Positions 1 through 13,700 of a stretch of DNA of 64,000 nucleotides are shown one piece after another; the stretch's first letter is position 1, and each line of letters starts with the position of its first letter. The position numbers and the translations under genes are program-made. The notes under the pieces were generated by a model. That model saw only the letters and a program-made list of their open reading frames with translations. It had not been told where the DNA came from and searched no databases. The stretch is from Fistularia commersonii (taxonomy: Eukaryota > Chordata > Actinopteri > Syngnathiformes > Fistulariidae): the NCBI GenBank assembly GCA_037954325.1, contig JBBMNZ010000016.1:4006001-4070000 (forward strand). Direction: 5' to 3'.

Positions 1-1730
1 TGTAGGTGATGGTAAAGGGACTATCGGCAAAGGATGGGGCTGTGCAATCAGAGGACTTCCAGACATCCTGATCTTCAGTTTCACCCTCTGTACCAGGGAG
101 GGTAGCAGCACTTTTACTTTTTTGCAGCTTGGCCCTACTCATCTGGATTTCACTTCGCAATGTTGTGGCAAAACGGTCACTCCGTCTCATCTGCTTGTTC
201 TCAAGGGTCTCATTGGAGTTTGTGTCTCTCGATTTATCATCTTGACTTGTGGCATCCTTGGATAGAGAATGAAGCATGGGGGTAACCTGAGGGCAGATCT
301 TGTTACTCACAGGCCAGTGCTTTTTTGTGTCTTGGGTTAGTTCTCTGTGCTGCAGAGGAAGAGACCTCCGTTGTTCAGTCTGTTTGCTGGAAGGACAACC
401 AGAGTACTGAGCCTCTGCATTGTGTGAGTTGAATCCTCTCTGGTTTCCTCTGTCATCGTAATTCAAATTTGGTACAGAGAATTCTTTAAAGGATGGAACT
501 TGCTGTTTGCTGTATCCATTACTGTCTCTGCAGTGTGAAGAGTATTGTTGTTGTGGGGGTACATGATACTTCACTTTCGTGACTGTTTGGGGGCTGAGAG
601 TTCTTTGCTCATTTCCAGACTGTGTCAACTCTATGTCTGTGGGGCTTTTTTTGTCCTCAGCTTTTCCTGACATGGGCAGTGGGTTAGGCTGTGTGGGATG
701 GGCTGAGGTGACACAGTAACTGCGGCCATGTCCACTCCCATTTATGTTTTGGTCAGCTACTCCAGTTGCCTGGGAGGTGCTTGAGTTTCTCCTTGAGTTC
801 TGGGTTAAGTGCTGTGCAGAACTATTTGTAGGTTGTTCCTGCATACCACAAAAGTAGCCACTTAAACTCTGTGGTTTTGGACTAGGTGTCGTCCGGGGCT
901 GTGAATAAAAAGTGCTTTTATCACTATGATGCCTGTGATGATAAGGGTGATTTACATTGGATGGCGGGCCTTGCCGAACATCCGTGCTGGACAAGGAGTA
1001 ATGCTTACTGCATTGGGTTTGGTTTGATTTATCAGATGAAGAGTAAAAACTGCCCCTTTCACTTTTTGGAGATATATTGTGACTACTGGGATTTTCAGGG
1101 GATGCCTTACAAGGACCATGTGAATTAGCTCCTTCAGGATGAGATATGATGAGCCCTCTTTCATGTACCTTTGTAGCAGCAAAACTGTCACTGCGTGCTG
1201 GTGGGGGTGGTGGGGGAGGAGACGGGGAAGTGGTCTTCTTTTTTTCAGGAACATGCCAAACAGGCCCAAAACTAGTTCTACTTGAAGTGGAATGGCGAGA
1301 GCCTGCCTGATCTTCGGTTTGTGGACCATCGCAGCCTCCTGGTATTTGGGGGTATGTGAGTCTATCATCCGGTTTGACTCCTTCGGTCAGGATTTGGCTG
1401 TTTCTGCCACTGCTGCTTTTTCCTCCGACATCCCACTGATTGATTTTATACAGCATATTCTCTGTTGAGGCAGCATTGCTTTTTGAGAGTGTATAGTCTG
1501 GGGTGCCTGAACTGGTGGAGAAGGAGCTGTAGGCAGAATCTCGTTTTCCTCCTCCTCCTAGGTGCTCCATACTGTTGTTTGACTTTGCAGGTGACAGTTG
1601 ACCACCAGGATAAGGATGTGAGACATGTTCTAGACTATCCATACTGCCATGAGAGCTGAACTGGTCGGACACTCTGCAAAGGTTTGTTTGCTCCCATCCA
1701 TAAGTGAGATCAGTTGAGGAAGAGCTGCAT
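1..1730 (-). CDS. shroom2: shroom2 large central exon (partial, ASD1 region)
   Basis: The frame is open for 1,730 nt from a TTTTGAG acceptor to the window edge. It encodes about 576 residues of low-complexity Ser, Gln, Asn and Pro-rich sequence. Features include SYSSF/STSSG-type repeats, a six-proline run near 1200-1210, a His-rich patch, and near the left end the ASD1-like motif RRSDRFATTLRSEIQ followed by KLQKSKSAATL. One very large central exon is typical of Shroom genes. No in-frame stop was met. Met-initiated ORFs on the other frames here are shadows. Confidence 0.88.
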
Positions 1731-4700
1731 CTCAAAACAAAGAAAAAATATGTAAAACTCAAGCTAAATCATATTTGTCTTCAGCTAGACATTTTTTTTT
1801 CGTGATTGTTGTTTATGACATGGTTAAAGGTAAAATTATGCCCGCTTTCAAATGTCATACCCATTAGTCAAAAAAAAAAATCATCATATGAACCAATTCA
1901 ATCAGATGGAACATAAAATGAGGATACATTATGCTTGGTGTTGTCATCTCAATGTTTTTAGCTTTCAAAATATAAAAACCATGGGACTTGTTATGACAAT
2001 TTAAATTCAAACTTCCTTACAAAATCCCTTTAACCATAATCAGATACTAAAAATTATGAGGTCAAACGTCATAGTTACCTTGCATCATATGTGGTGTGCC
2101 AGGCTGGTGTGGGTGGAGACTGTGTTTTAGCGGTCTCTGATTGGCTTTCGTTGAACTTGGTAGAATGCCAGGAGTGAGGCCTGCTTATGGGTTCATTCCG
2201 CCTGTAGAGAGAACAAAAGTACTGAGTGGATTAGCTACCAAACCTTTATGGAAAACAATACACGCCTCCAAATTCACCCACCAGCCAATTTAATAGGTAC
2301 ACCTGTCCATTTCAAATATCTTATTAACCGATTATACGATGATAACGTCGATTAAATTTTAAAACCAGCTCAGGGTGTAGAAGCCTGTGGATTGAACAAG
2401 TCATGATTCTTGTGCAAAGGTGTTGTGTTGTTGTACATGGTTTGCTATACATGGTTTGCAAAAGACCTGTGCTATACTGCAACAGAATCTTCAGATACTG
2501 GAGTCTATCCCAGATGCCATCAGACAGAGGCGGGGTACGCCCAGGACTGGTTTCCAGTCAATCGAAGGGCAACATATACAGCCAGCCAGCCATTCACTGT
2601 GTCAGTCGCACATCTGGGTAATTTTCCCAATTAACCTGCTGCATGTTTTTGGACTGGGGGAGGAAACTGGAGAAACCTTTCGCAGACACGAGGGCAACTT
2701 GCAAACTAGACACAGAAAAGTTTGCTGTTGGAATTGAACCAGGGGCCGAAGTGCTTACCACTGCGCCAGTTAAAGTTACGATGAAACTTTGAGGAATTAG
2801 ATACAGGGTTATTTTGGCTGAAAACACACTGCTATCATTAAAACGGGAAAACATTTTTGATTTAACCCAAAAAAAAAAAAAAACTAGAATAAAAGTATCA
2901 AATTTGAAGAATAGGAAAGACCTTCTACAGGCTTGGTTTCCATCTTTATTCTTTTTCCTGTAGAGGAATAGTTGAGCAAATGTACCCATATCATAGCCAT
3001 CAATGTTCAAAATATTGTGTAAACTTGTCAAATAGCAATTCGCTACAACCCTGGTATGCACAACGTTGTCACGTTGATACTTGACATAGGCAAGTTGGAG
3101 CAAAAAGAAGAAAAAAAAAGGGCCTTTTTTTAATCAATTTGAACATTTTGGGACTAACTGACCATGTTCATCCCCTTAAGAGCACAGCTGAACAATTCTG
3201 ATCATTGTTTATTTCATGCATTAAAAAAGTATAACTTCACATGTGACACATGGCCTTGACATACACAAGTTTTGAGTCAAAGTAGGCTAAATATAGGCTG
3301 TAGTGGAATGAGAAATTCATATTAAGAAGTTGCTGCTTTGGTACTATAGCAACTGATATGGATATTGAACATATATTAGAAGCAAATAAATAGCTATGGA
3401 TGCAGTTGGGGGTTTAGACGGATTCAGCACGGTGTACCTGGTAAAGTGGCTTGTGAGTATAAATCTTTGTATATGCAAGTTCATAATAGTGATTGCTCTA
3501 CAACGTACTGTGTCTGTCAAAGCAACTGACTTCTTTTTCAACATTCAATTCATCCCATACATATGAAAAATTGTACATGAAACATACCCTTTAAAGCAGT
3601 TCTTTCTGTTATGCATGTCAGGAGAGAGTAGAATGCTTCAACATATCAGTATAGAAAGAAATCAACTTTAAAATTACATGAGTATAGACAGAAAGTATAT
3701 GTAGATATCACAGGAAGACACTGTGTTGCATGCAACACACATGGAATGAATATTATTGGATGAATAACACACACAAGACAAATGGGCATGCCACTGGGGT
3801 AGGAAATAAACAAAAGCAGGGGGCTATTTTCATGAGAATATGGATGTATATCTTTACAAAACAAATGATTTATTAAATCATGGGCACATACTGCAACAAT
3901 GAGGAGGAGATGTAAAACCAGGTTAGGTAATTCTAACTATGATGAATTCACAGAACTGTACCTCATGGAACTTCGCAAAATCTTCGTAAGAAAGCTTCTG
4001 GCCACATGCACGTCATTCTCTGAGGGCATTTTTTGAGCAACAATATCCACCATTTTCACATTCCTGGGCAGCAGGGGGAGGAACACACACACTAAGAGCT
4101 CAGCAACACGTGAGTGGTCACATAGTTGATAACGAAAAGACGTTTGCCGACTGCGGTATTTACATAAACAAAGTTGGTAGTCCTTGCCGGCTTATGGAAA
4201 GTTGCTCTCACCATAGCACAGAATTTATTGACCTAGAAAGCCAAACTAAGTTTCACGAAAGTATCATCAAACACACTGCTTTTAATTTAGCAGACAGTGT
4301 CCATGGCCTTGGATATCTGGTGTTAGGGTACCCTCTACTGGTCTAACTGAAGCCCATGTCAAACAGAAGAGATGTTCATGCAGGAATGTGATAGCCATGG
4401 ATGTGATGTACATATATCATAGAAGACAATTCTGCTGACACATAGTTTGATTCATTTGTCATAAGCTCATTATCCGAACATGATTTAGGTGAAGAGAGGT
4501 AGTTGGGCTCAGACTCTGCCATATGGTCTCAAGGGGAACACACGTCCAGCATGGGGTAGGGGGGGCTTAGAGAATTGAGAATCTGTTATACAATCAGATC
4601 AGCAACCTCAACCCGTAATCCAAGCTGTCGTCTGCCTCCCAGACAGCATTTCTGTTCTCCATGAGTGTAAAACTCTTTTCATTTGACAAAAGTAAGGGGC

Positions 4701-7700
4701 TGCGGTATTCCATTGTAGTTCTCCCTATGATGATATTGTGATATTTGTGGTCTTGGAAGCACAATTTGGAAAATAAAAGTATTTTGGGAGCCCAATTTGG
4801 AAGAACAAAAGTCATATGGGGACATTTATACAGCAAAACTATGTACAATTCCATGAATACTTGAAGTTAACAAGCAAATTAGGCAAACACATTATACATA
4901 TAATGTTGCCATTCAGACAGACTTAGTAGCTATGTGACTGTATGATTGGTAATATAGAAGTATGATGAGATTAACTATTGTATTCTATATTGTAGAATAC
5001 AATATGGAATATTTCATACCTCAAATATGCTAAATAATGTTAAAGAATATTTTGAGTTAATTTTATGAGCAAAAAAATGCCTGATAACACATGAAAGGTA
5101 AGTCTGATGTAATCCAAATGAAAGGAACTTTCTCTTCTCTGTTGTTGATACTGAGTGATCTAAAATGTTGCTGTTTAACAGTTTTGCAACATTTTCATAT
5201 ATTGCTACATTGAAATTTTTCTGAGATTTTTAGTAAGCATGAAAGCACCACATAAATTCAACATCCTTGAAAAACTCCTTTTCCCAGGGTCATAAAGTAC
5301 TTGTACTTATTCCTCTGATGTAGTAATGTTATTTTTTTCCTAAAGAGGTGACAGCGAGTCTTGAGGGATTAGCTCAATGCCACTTTTTCTCTAAGTTTAG
5401 TCATCCATTACTTGGGAAAAATGGCAGTTTCTGAAAGCTGCACTTAAATTTCTTTCAGATAATCATTTCAGACAATGGTGCTAGCAGCATTGGCAGCGTT
5501 TGTCTCTTGCTCATAAAAAAAAAGATCTAATGACAATCTCTTATTTTTTAGTTACTGGTGAAACTGGTAAACTGATAATTTCATTGTCTTCTTGTGCTGG
5601 AGCACATGGGATTTCCTTGTACTTTAAAAGGTTAAGCAGGTGTCTATACTTTCTGGTATATTATACCCCAGTTTTTGATTTGGGATGTAAAAATCTAGCT
5701 TGGTAAGACTGGCCAAAAATTTGTACATATGCAACCTATTCAATTCAAGAGTTTATTTTCATCCGATGTTTTATGCTGGGTGTTAATCTTTTAACTGTTC
5801 TCCCAAGTGGTTGCTAGGAAACACTGATGTTATTATGGTCAAGAATTTTAGACAAAGCCTTCGTTTGTTTTTGCTGTCATTGGACCCTGGACGGCTGTAC
5901 AAAGCCATGGGGTCAAGAGGTCCAAACCCCTCAGTCACCTTGTCTTTAGTGATCTGATGACAAGGTCTAAACAACAGTGTCCTTCAGATAGCGACTTTTT
6001 TCCGACTAAATAAATTGCTGGGAAAAATTAACAAACATGTTTTTTTCAGTTGAATTGTAGACTGTATTTCCATTAACAAATTGAGACACAAAATGTAATT
6101 ATTGTAAAAATTTGGGACAATCCCTCAAAATAAATAGTGGATTAGAGTTAAAACCTATTTAAAGGACAAAAAAAAATCCAACATGGATCTTAGTCTTCCT
6201 TGTCTGCTTAGAGCCTGTGTTTCTGGGGCACTTGGAGGTAGCCACACATGGCGCCAGCTATTGGTATGCAAATGAGCCGTGTTTTATTAGGCCTATCGTC
6301 AGGGCTACAGCTGGGCCACCACAGATATGTTAGGAAAGAGATTCAGTTGGCTGGAATGGGGGCAGGGGCTTTATCTCACTTCAAATGTGTCTAACAACTC
6401 CCTATTTAGTGAACAGCTCAAATATCCATACAACATCAGATTTAACACATGTTCATATTCTAAACAAACTAAGGACCCACTGATTGTGTAAACCTCACAA
6501 TCTAGAAGTGGTAAAAATCACAGACAAATGTATTGACAGAATAAGCTCAAAGATTAATTTGCATTTAGGTTTCAATGTTAAGTCTAGTTGATCATGGCTT
6601 AACCCAAATGATATATGACATCTAGAGTGATAAGGTAAAAACAATGAGAAGAAGAGGGTATTAGGGTCAGAAACCAATGCAAAAGTACCCCAATGTGTTC
6701 AACCCCCCCCCCTTTTATATATCTAAACATAACAGGGCAATAGCTGTAGGTGAATTGGACTTTTAATAAAAAAGGATTAAAAGCAAATGTGGACTCACCC
6801 TGCATCTGCGTTGAGAAATGCAAATTGACCCCGAGCAGAAAATACCTACACAATCGCAATAAGAGTGAAGTTGAAGTTGGACAACAAAGTGAAACTGGCT
6901 GAACCCGTGGGCTGGTCAGGCACCACATGCTATAAACTCTTCAAGGTCCTTTTGCATCATTCCTAAACTCTACCTTTGACCAACAACAGGCAACCACATA
7001 CATCAATCGCCTACTCTTAATCGCAACATTAAACAAAAAAAATGTCCATTTCTAAAAATGGGTTTCTCCTAACAGAATTAGGTTAAACAGAGTACAGATT
7101 TCCTCCAGGATTACAGGAGGTTTTACCCTAGAAAGGGACTGGAGAGTGTATGGAGAACGAGGGCTATTGTTACAGCCTGTCCCCTCCCAGAATTCCCAAA
7201 CTTTGCCTTGTTTCATTGGCTCTAAGCAGCTAATATGCTAATGATGGGATGGAATACTGGACTCTTCTCTTACCATCTCCCCTGTTGTGAGACTGACATG
7301 CATTTCTCCTATAACCATGGCAACAGGTTGATCTCTAGGCGGCAAGGGCACCTTATATCCCCAAAGCATAGTAATGAGCTTTGCAACTCCTTATTCCACT
7401 TTTATCAGGCTAATTTAAGCTGTTTTTTCCTCTTGACTTTCAGCTGTGATTTGTGTTTATAAGAAAAAGGCAACATGAACATTTTTGTTAGTTTTCCATA
7501 TTGTAAAATGTTATATGTTCTTTCTGAATTTAATTAAACAGAGCTGGAAACATCAAAACTAAGTACAATTGAAAATGAATTGTAGCCGGTCACCACATAT
7601 TTTGAGAGCAAAATTTGAGTTTGTTGTTCACCACATTTTGATGAGAGCTGCTTGTGAGGCATTCTGGAAAAATGGACAACACTGAGATGTCCTTTTGTCA

Positions 7701-10700
7701 CAGAACAGAATTGTAGTTTTGATAACAGGACAGAGTTTGTGCATGTCTCTGCTGTACTACCATCTGTGCGGATGACGAGAGGAAAAAGCACTTTGCTCTC
7801 TTTGCACACAAATAAAACGATGACAGACTTGATCATATTGTGAATGACCTGCAGTTCTTTGGTCATGCTATTACAATGTTTTGATTACATTAGTTTTATA
7901 CCTAAACAAAGTAGCATCAGACTAATTCTATAGTGCACTTAAAAAAACCTTATAACTGATAGTATGTATGCAGGCACTCTCCCTGCAAAAAGGAATCAGG
8001 TGATAGAATTGTCATCTTTTAGCGATACTCTGGTATAACTAAAAGCTGGACAAAAGATACATGACATTAGTGACATTATGAATAAGACTGAGTGGGTTGT
8101 CCACTTTGTTCCTTTGCTGTCAGTAATGATCAAACGGATGATTAAATTAAAATATTCTCTTAAGTAATTTGTTGTTGGAACTAGCCACCCTGTCCTTGAA
8201 ACAAAAGCAACCAAGGGACCTACACAAGTAGTTAAGTTTTAAGATTATGGCCAACTGCCATCCAAGTAGGTGTACTCAGAAGGCATTCAAAATTACAATT
8301 AGTATGGTGTCATGCGCAAAAGTACCAAGATATAATGAGGATGCACATGCCCAAACTGCACTTGCAGGTGAGTGGTTGAATTCCATTGTTGCTTTGGATC
8401 CCACAAAGGCTTTCTTCAGCAGACCCCCACAATCAAACCAGTCAGATTTCAGGCCGGATAATCGGACCATGATCACTATGTAATGACCAGCACATTCCTG
8501 GGCTGAGTAGCATACCAGCTGTCAAATCAGTGGGTACCTGCTTAACATCCATAGCCCACAAACACCTTATTAATGTTTGCCTGAATTTGAGGGTACTGAC
8601 AGCATCAAGTTCATCATGTGTACTGTCCTTTAATACAAAATAAACCAAATAACCGCAGATGCACACTCAGTAACTCCAGCAAATGATTCATAGCAAGCAT
8701 CCGTGGCATTCAAAGAAAACTCAGCATTTCATAAGTATGCAAGAATAAACTCCACCCATTTGAACTTTTATAAATGTGCTTAATGAGCAACAGTTTTCAT
8801 TTTTCTCTATCAAAATTTAAACAAAAACTGAATTACTTTCTGATCAGGGCATCATAAGATTTTATTGGAACTGAAAAACTGAATAATAGGCAAAGTGCCT
8901 CAAAGACTTATTTAAACTCACCTTGCCATGGGAAAAAAAAAAAAAAACAAAGGTAAAGAAATGTGCAAACTCAGGACTATGCTACATTGCAATGTCTTAA
9001 CTCTGATTTCCTCAGCTGGGACCAGCAATTTTAAGAAATCTGCTTACAACAACAATTCGGCTCACAGCATTCCAAACATACTATATGGGTTTATTTAGCA
9101 AAACAATAACCAGTTAATGTAACCCACTCCACTGTGAACCCTCATGAATGTGTACACTGTAAATTAGCTCAATAAGCTTTTGGGATTATAAGATTTAACA
9201 TCAAATTGTGATAGCCAAACTCACCTAAAATAGGCAAAAACCATAGAGAAATATTGGAACTTTAACACAAATTATTAGAATTGACTGGTGCTGCAGATGT
9301 CATGTCCCCCAGAGCAATGAAACAGACTAGTCCTGTGATTTTAGCTTGGCTGTGAAAAGGACCACAATGCTATCACCAACTTCACGCTTCAGTTGTTAAG
9401 TTAATGATTGGATATAGTGTAAGCACCTCAAGGGAAGGGGGAGAGGGAGGCTAGTCCAGACTGGAGGAGTCCTCATTGAGTTCACAGTCTTCTCCAATCT
9501 ACCTCAAAGTACAGTGCAACGAAAACCTTAGTCAACATTGAACTGATACACTGATGCTTTCAAGGAAACACCAGACAGTTAAAGCGACCCAAATAATCTG
9601 ATTTGAGTCTTCTAAAGTCAAGTGTGAAAATAAATCACATGACATTTTTGACTACTCAACTGCAGATAAAGCAGTTGTGAGCACGAGGCAAAACATTGAC
9701 ATATCACCTTTAAAGCTGATTGTGGCAGAACTTGTTAGCAAATGGCTGCATATTTACACTGTCAGCAGTTATGGATTAACATCGTTTGGACTTGTGTCTG
9801 TCCACCTGGTGAATGCAAGTGTAATATTCAATCTCCTTTAGCCTTTGCCAACAGCCGAAGAAACGATCTTGCTCTTTAGCTGCTAAATGCTCCCATTGTT
9901 CACCAGCCACTGTAGTTGCTAGCCCTCTCCCATTTGGTGCTGAGCAGGTAGCAAATATTTAATGGTTGCTCAGAGACTATTCCCTCCTTTGCAATGAATG
10001 GATCCAGTGAAGATCTCAGACCATTAAGGCAGTTTACATACTGTGTGGAAATCAATAGAATAATCTGACTTACTGTAGAGTTAGAAGTAGAGGGCTTATA
10101 GCAGTGACTGACGATTAAAAATGTAAAAATGAAATTATAACAGTGTATATAGTTTCCAACAAATAAATCAAAATTAGCTCTAGCATTACACAATAAAAAT
10201 GTGTCTATCCTCTGCTTTTGTCTGAATTTTTTTTAATCCATATACCCTCATCTGCTTCAAAAAGCAGAGGTTTTTAACACAAAATAAGTACATGCCATAC
10301 AAGTGCCATGAGCAATGTCTATCGATGTGATTTATTAAAAAATTTGCAAAAGATACATACACTCCACCTAACACGAATAAATGAATAAATAAAATGAGAT
10401 TGACAGTAATATTCAGTGGTTATTATGAAACTATACTTTTCTCATCTGATCCACTGAAGCTGATGCACAGTTATGTATGCTCAGTAGTTTTACCTGTGTG
10501 TTCAATCTGATGTGAGACAAGCCTTTTTCAGTCACTCCCCTCCCCCAAACGGCAAAGGCAACCTGATAATAGTCACTGCATGCAAAATAAGTGGCTGAAT
10601 AGAGCTCCTCCCTTATGCAGTTTGCTGGGAGAGCGCACCTGTAGACTGGAGCAGGTTCTGACAGCTTCCGGGTCCTCTAAACTTTCCAGCATGTTCCCAA

Positions 10701-13700
10701 AGATAAAAAGAAGGTGCTTCCAAGCTGATACTTACATATGCTGGCCGATTAGGACACACTCAAACACAAATTTAGAGTAAAAGTAATGACATGGAATTCT
10801 ATAAATTAAAATAAATAAATAAATAAATGGCGACGTGTATATACTATGTATTATGCTAAATGCAGATGCAGAATACATGTTTGTTCTTGAGGCCTTATAA
10901 AGCATCAAAGTCAGTTCTGTATCAAAGATGAGAAGTAGGAAGGAACATGGGAATCCCAAGGGACTTCAAGTCTGTCCCTAATACAATGTGAACAATAGGA
11001 CCTGTCCATAACGGAAACATCTTTTGCCATTTCCAGCAAACAAAAATGGCAAAAGTCAGAGTCTATAGCAATCCTGTTCTTCAGTTTGAGCTCCTTTTTC
11101 AAACAATACCCTCACTTTTCACAACAGAAAATGTTACTTGTAACTGTATCATGCACAGACATGCTAGCTGGATCGCATGCCACGACAACCTTAACCCTTT
11201 TTCAATCTGATAGTGCTTAGTGTCATAAATATCAAATGAGCACAACTGAATGTGTACAAATCTGATTGAATTTCAGGAAAATATTATCTTTGATTGCCTT
11301 TTATTAAGTTTGAAGTGTGCTGAATCAGATCAGAGTGGATGTCAGTTCCACTCTGGTCACATAGAGAGCACATTCATTCAATTTCAAATGTTGACTGAAT
11401 AGAAATTTGCTGTATGTAAGAGCACATCCTGGAAACAAAACACGGACATGTCTCACAGAATTAAATTGACAAAGAGCATTACAATTTCTTTTGAACCAAG
11501 CTTAAGATACAAAACAAGCTCATTAAGACCATGTATTGTAAAAGTATGCATTTTTCTAAGTTCTCTATTTCAACAGCTTCATTATCAAAATAATCACAGA
11601 TTGTTTGATGCAGTAATGCACTGTTGTTTTCAGACCCCGAATTAGACATTTTCTTTTAAAAACACTATGAGACTGGATGCCATGCCCTTGTGAAGAGCTA
11701 AATGGTGAGTGGACTTCCTTCTACCATAGCATTTGTTTGAGGATTACATTATGATGTGACAAAATACAAGAAGAAACACAGAAGGTAAATAGCGACAATG
11801 AGACCAGTGTTCCACGTAAGGTCATTTCTAAGGCAGGCCTCCCGGACTGACTTGACAAATGATTAAGCAGTTCAGCACGACATGCATACTAAACATTGCA
11901 ACACAGTCAATACTTCACAAGACGTGATCTATCACAAAAAGATGACAATCATGAGGTCACATTAAAATTGTGACCTTATTATTCATCAACAGCAGACTCT
12001 TCCATTATTACAACATATGCCTTGAGAGGGGAAACAAAATGGAAATGCCTTGCACAAACACATAAAGCAGCATTGTGAAATGATTTTAAAAAAAACAAAT
12101 AAAAATCCAAAACGCACCATTTGCCCAATTTCCACGAGCTTAATGATTCCAAACCTGACGGCTAGTGACCTCACGCCTCGCAATGTCATCTATAACCCAT
12201 TTTCCATCTTTCAACTTGATTGTCATGTGAAACTTTCACAGACAATGAACTCTAGTTAACTGCAACTCAGTGCAACCTAGCAAAACAGGATTCACCAGCT
12301 GCTTAGAAATAAATGTGACAAGTAGAAATCCCAGATACTGTGGGCTTTTGAGCAGATTATATAAAGAGTGCCGAGAACAAGGACAGCTCTTCCCCTCTGT
12401 CACCTCAGTTTGTTGGGAATGTTACCATGGTCACTTGCAACGCTAAGGGGGGCAGGCACTTGTGACAGCAGCAGATGCAAGAAGGGAGGGCCTGTGAGGA
12501 AACCCGGGAATTGGTTACCTACCTTTTCACCACCAGAGTGAGAGTCTTATGAGAGCCTTTAACAAGGCAGATTGCTTCTTGTCTGTAGCCACTCAAGGGA
12601 ATGTCATTGATGATAACAAGCTCATCTCCCACCTGGAGACCTACAACTGCTGCCTTGCTGGCATCTTCAACCTGTAAGAGAAACAGAAAATGGGTAACTC
12701 ATAAATGAATATGCAATATCACAAAGATTTCATAGGCATTCTAGCTGGCCAGCAAGTCCATAGCCACAATTCAGGACACTTGTATTCATAACATATCAGT
12801 CCTCTGAGATATAGCTCAACATAGGAGTCCAAACCAATAATAAGCATAAACATTCCAGAACAAGAATTACTCAAACATTAAGCTGACTGAGCGGCTTAAG
12901 CTACTGTTGGCAGGGTACTCTCAGTTTTTTATACGAAATATATTATTTCATATATATAGTGCTTTTTCACAATTTTCGTGCAAAAAAACAATTATTCTGT
13001 CAGAGCTACATTCAACAAACCAACTATATTTTACCAATGAAATGATAAAAATTACAGGTTTGGTGTGATCAACAAATACTTAATGTCTTAGAAGTTCCCA
13101 GTAAAGTGTTACAAGAGATAAAATAATCTAATAACCTTGGTGGTACATAGTATCTCACAGTAGTTTACTCAAGATAGACAAAACCTAATTTCTTTTGTTT
13201 GCTCTTTTTTCAAACCTAGTGCAGGTTCTGTTAATGCAATGATTCACAGTCATGTGATCCATTTCACCAAGAATTTCAGATATTTAAAATCAAAAAAATT
13301 TCACTATCACAAAGTACAATGATGTTACTTTTATTTTACAACAGCAACAGATGTTTGAAGCAATGTAAAATGCTAAGAAAGCATCCAATTCAAGTCTCCT
13401 AAGTGCTTGTTTTGGATAAGCTGAATCTTGAGAATGTTTGGCATCTCTGCTTGAGAAATTACTGAAACGACAAAGTGATTACACAAAATAGCAGAAAATT
13501 AACAATTAAATGCACTAATCATTTCAGCTTTAAAATCAACAGTTGAGCTACTTCTGAACACTGATTAGGAATTACATTCTTATGTTTAGCCAGTTTTTTT
13601 GTGCACGTGACAAAAAAACAAAAATAATAAAACTATATTCAGTCCACTACAAGGTCGGGAAAAATAACCATTTGCACATATTTATTTATGGTCAACCAAA

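Larger units (their letters stand above)
2202..12522 (-). other. shroom2 intron of about 10.3 kb
   Basis: AT-rich non-coding sequence. The recognisable items are a decayed dispersed fish repeat (about 2270-2768) and a possible repeat near 9820-10040. Short Met-initiated frames on both strands lack family similarity and splice logic and are treated as chance. A small hairpin sits at 4977-5003, with 11-bp arms and a 5-nt loop. Confidence 0.75.

Noticed and set aside
952..1368. 138-codon minus-strand ORF
   Set aside because: Out-of-frame shadow of the shroom2 large exon. The true frame has no stop and runs off the edge, carrying the ASD1 motif.
8247..8483. 78-codon plus-strand ORF in a shroom2 intron
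   Set aside because: No recognisable domain, overlapping ORF on the other strand, and no splice or promoter context.
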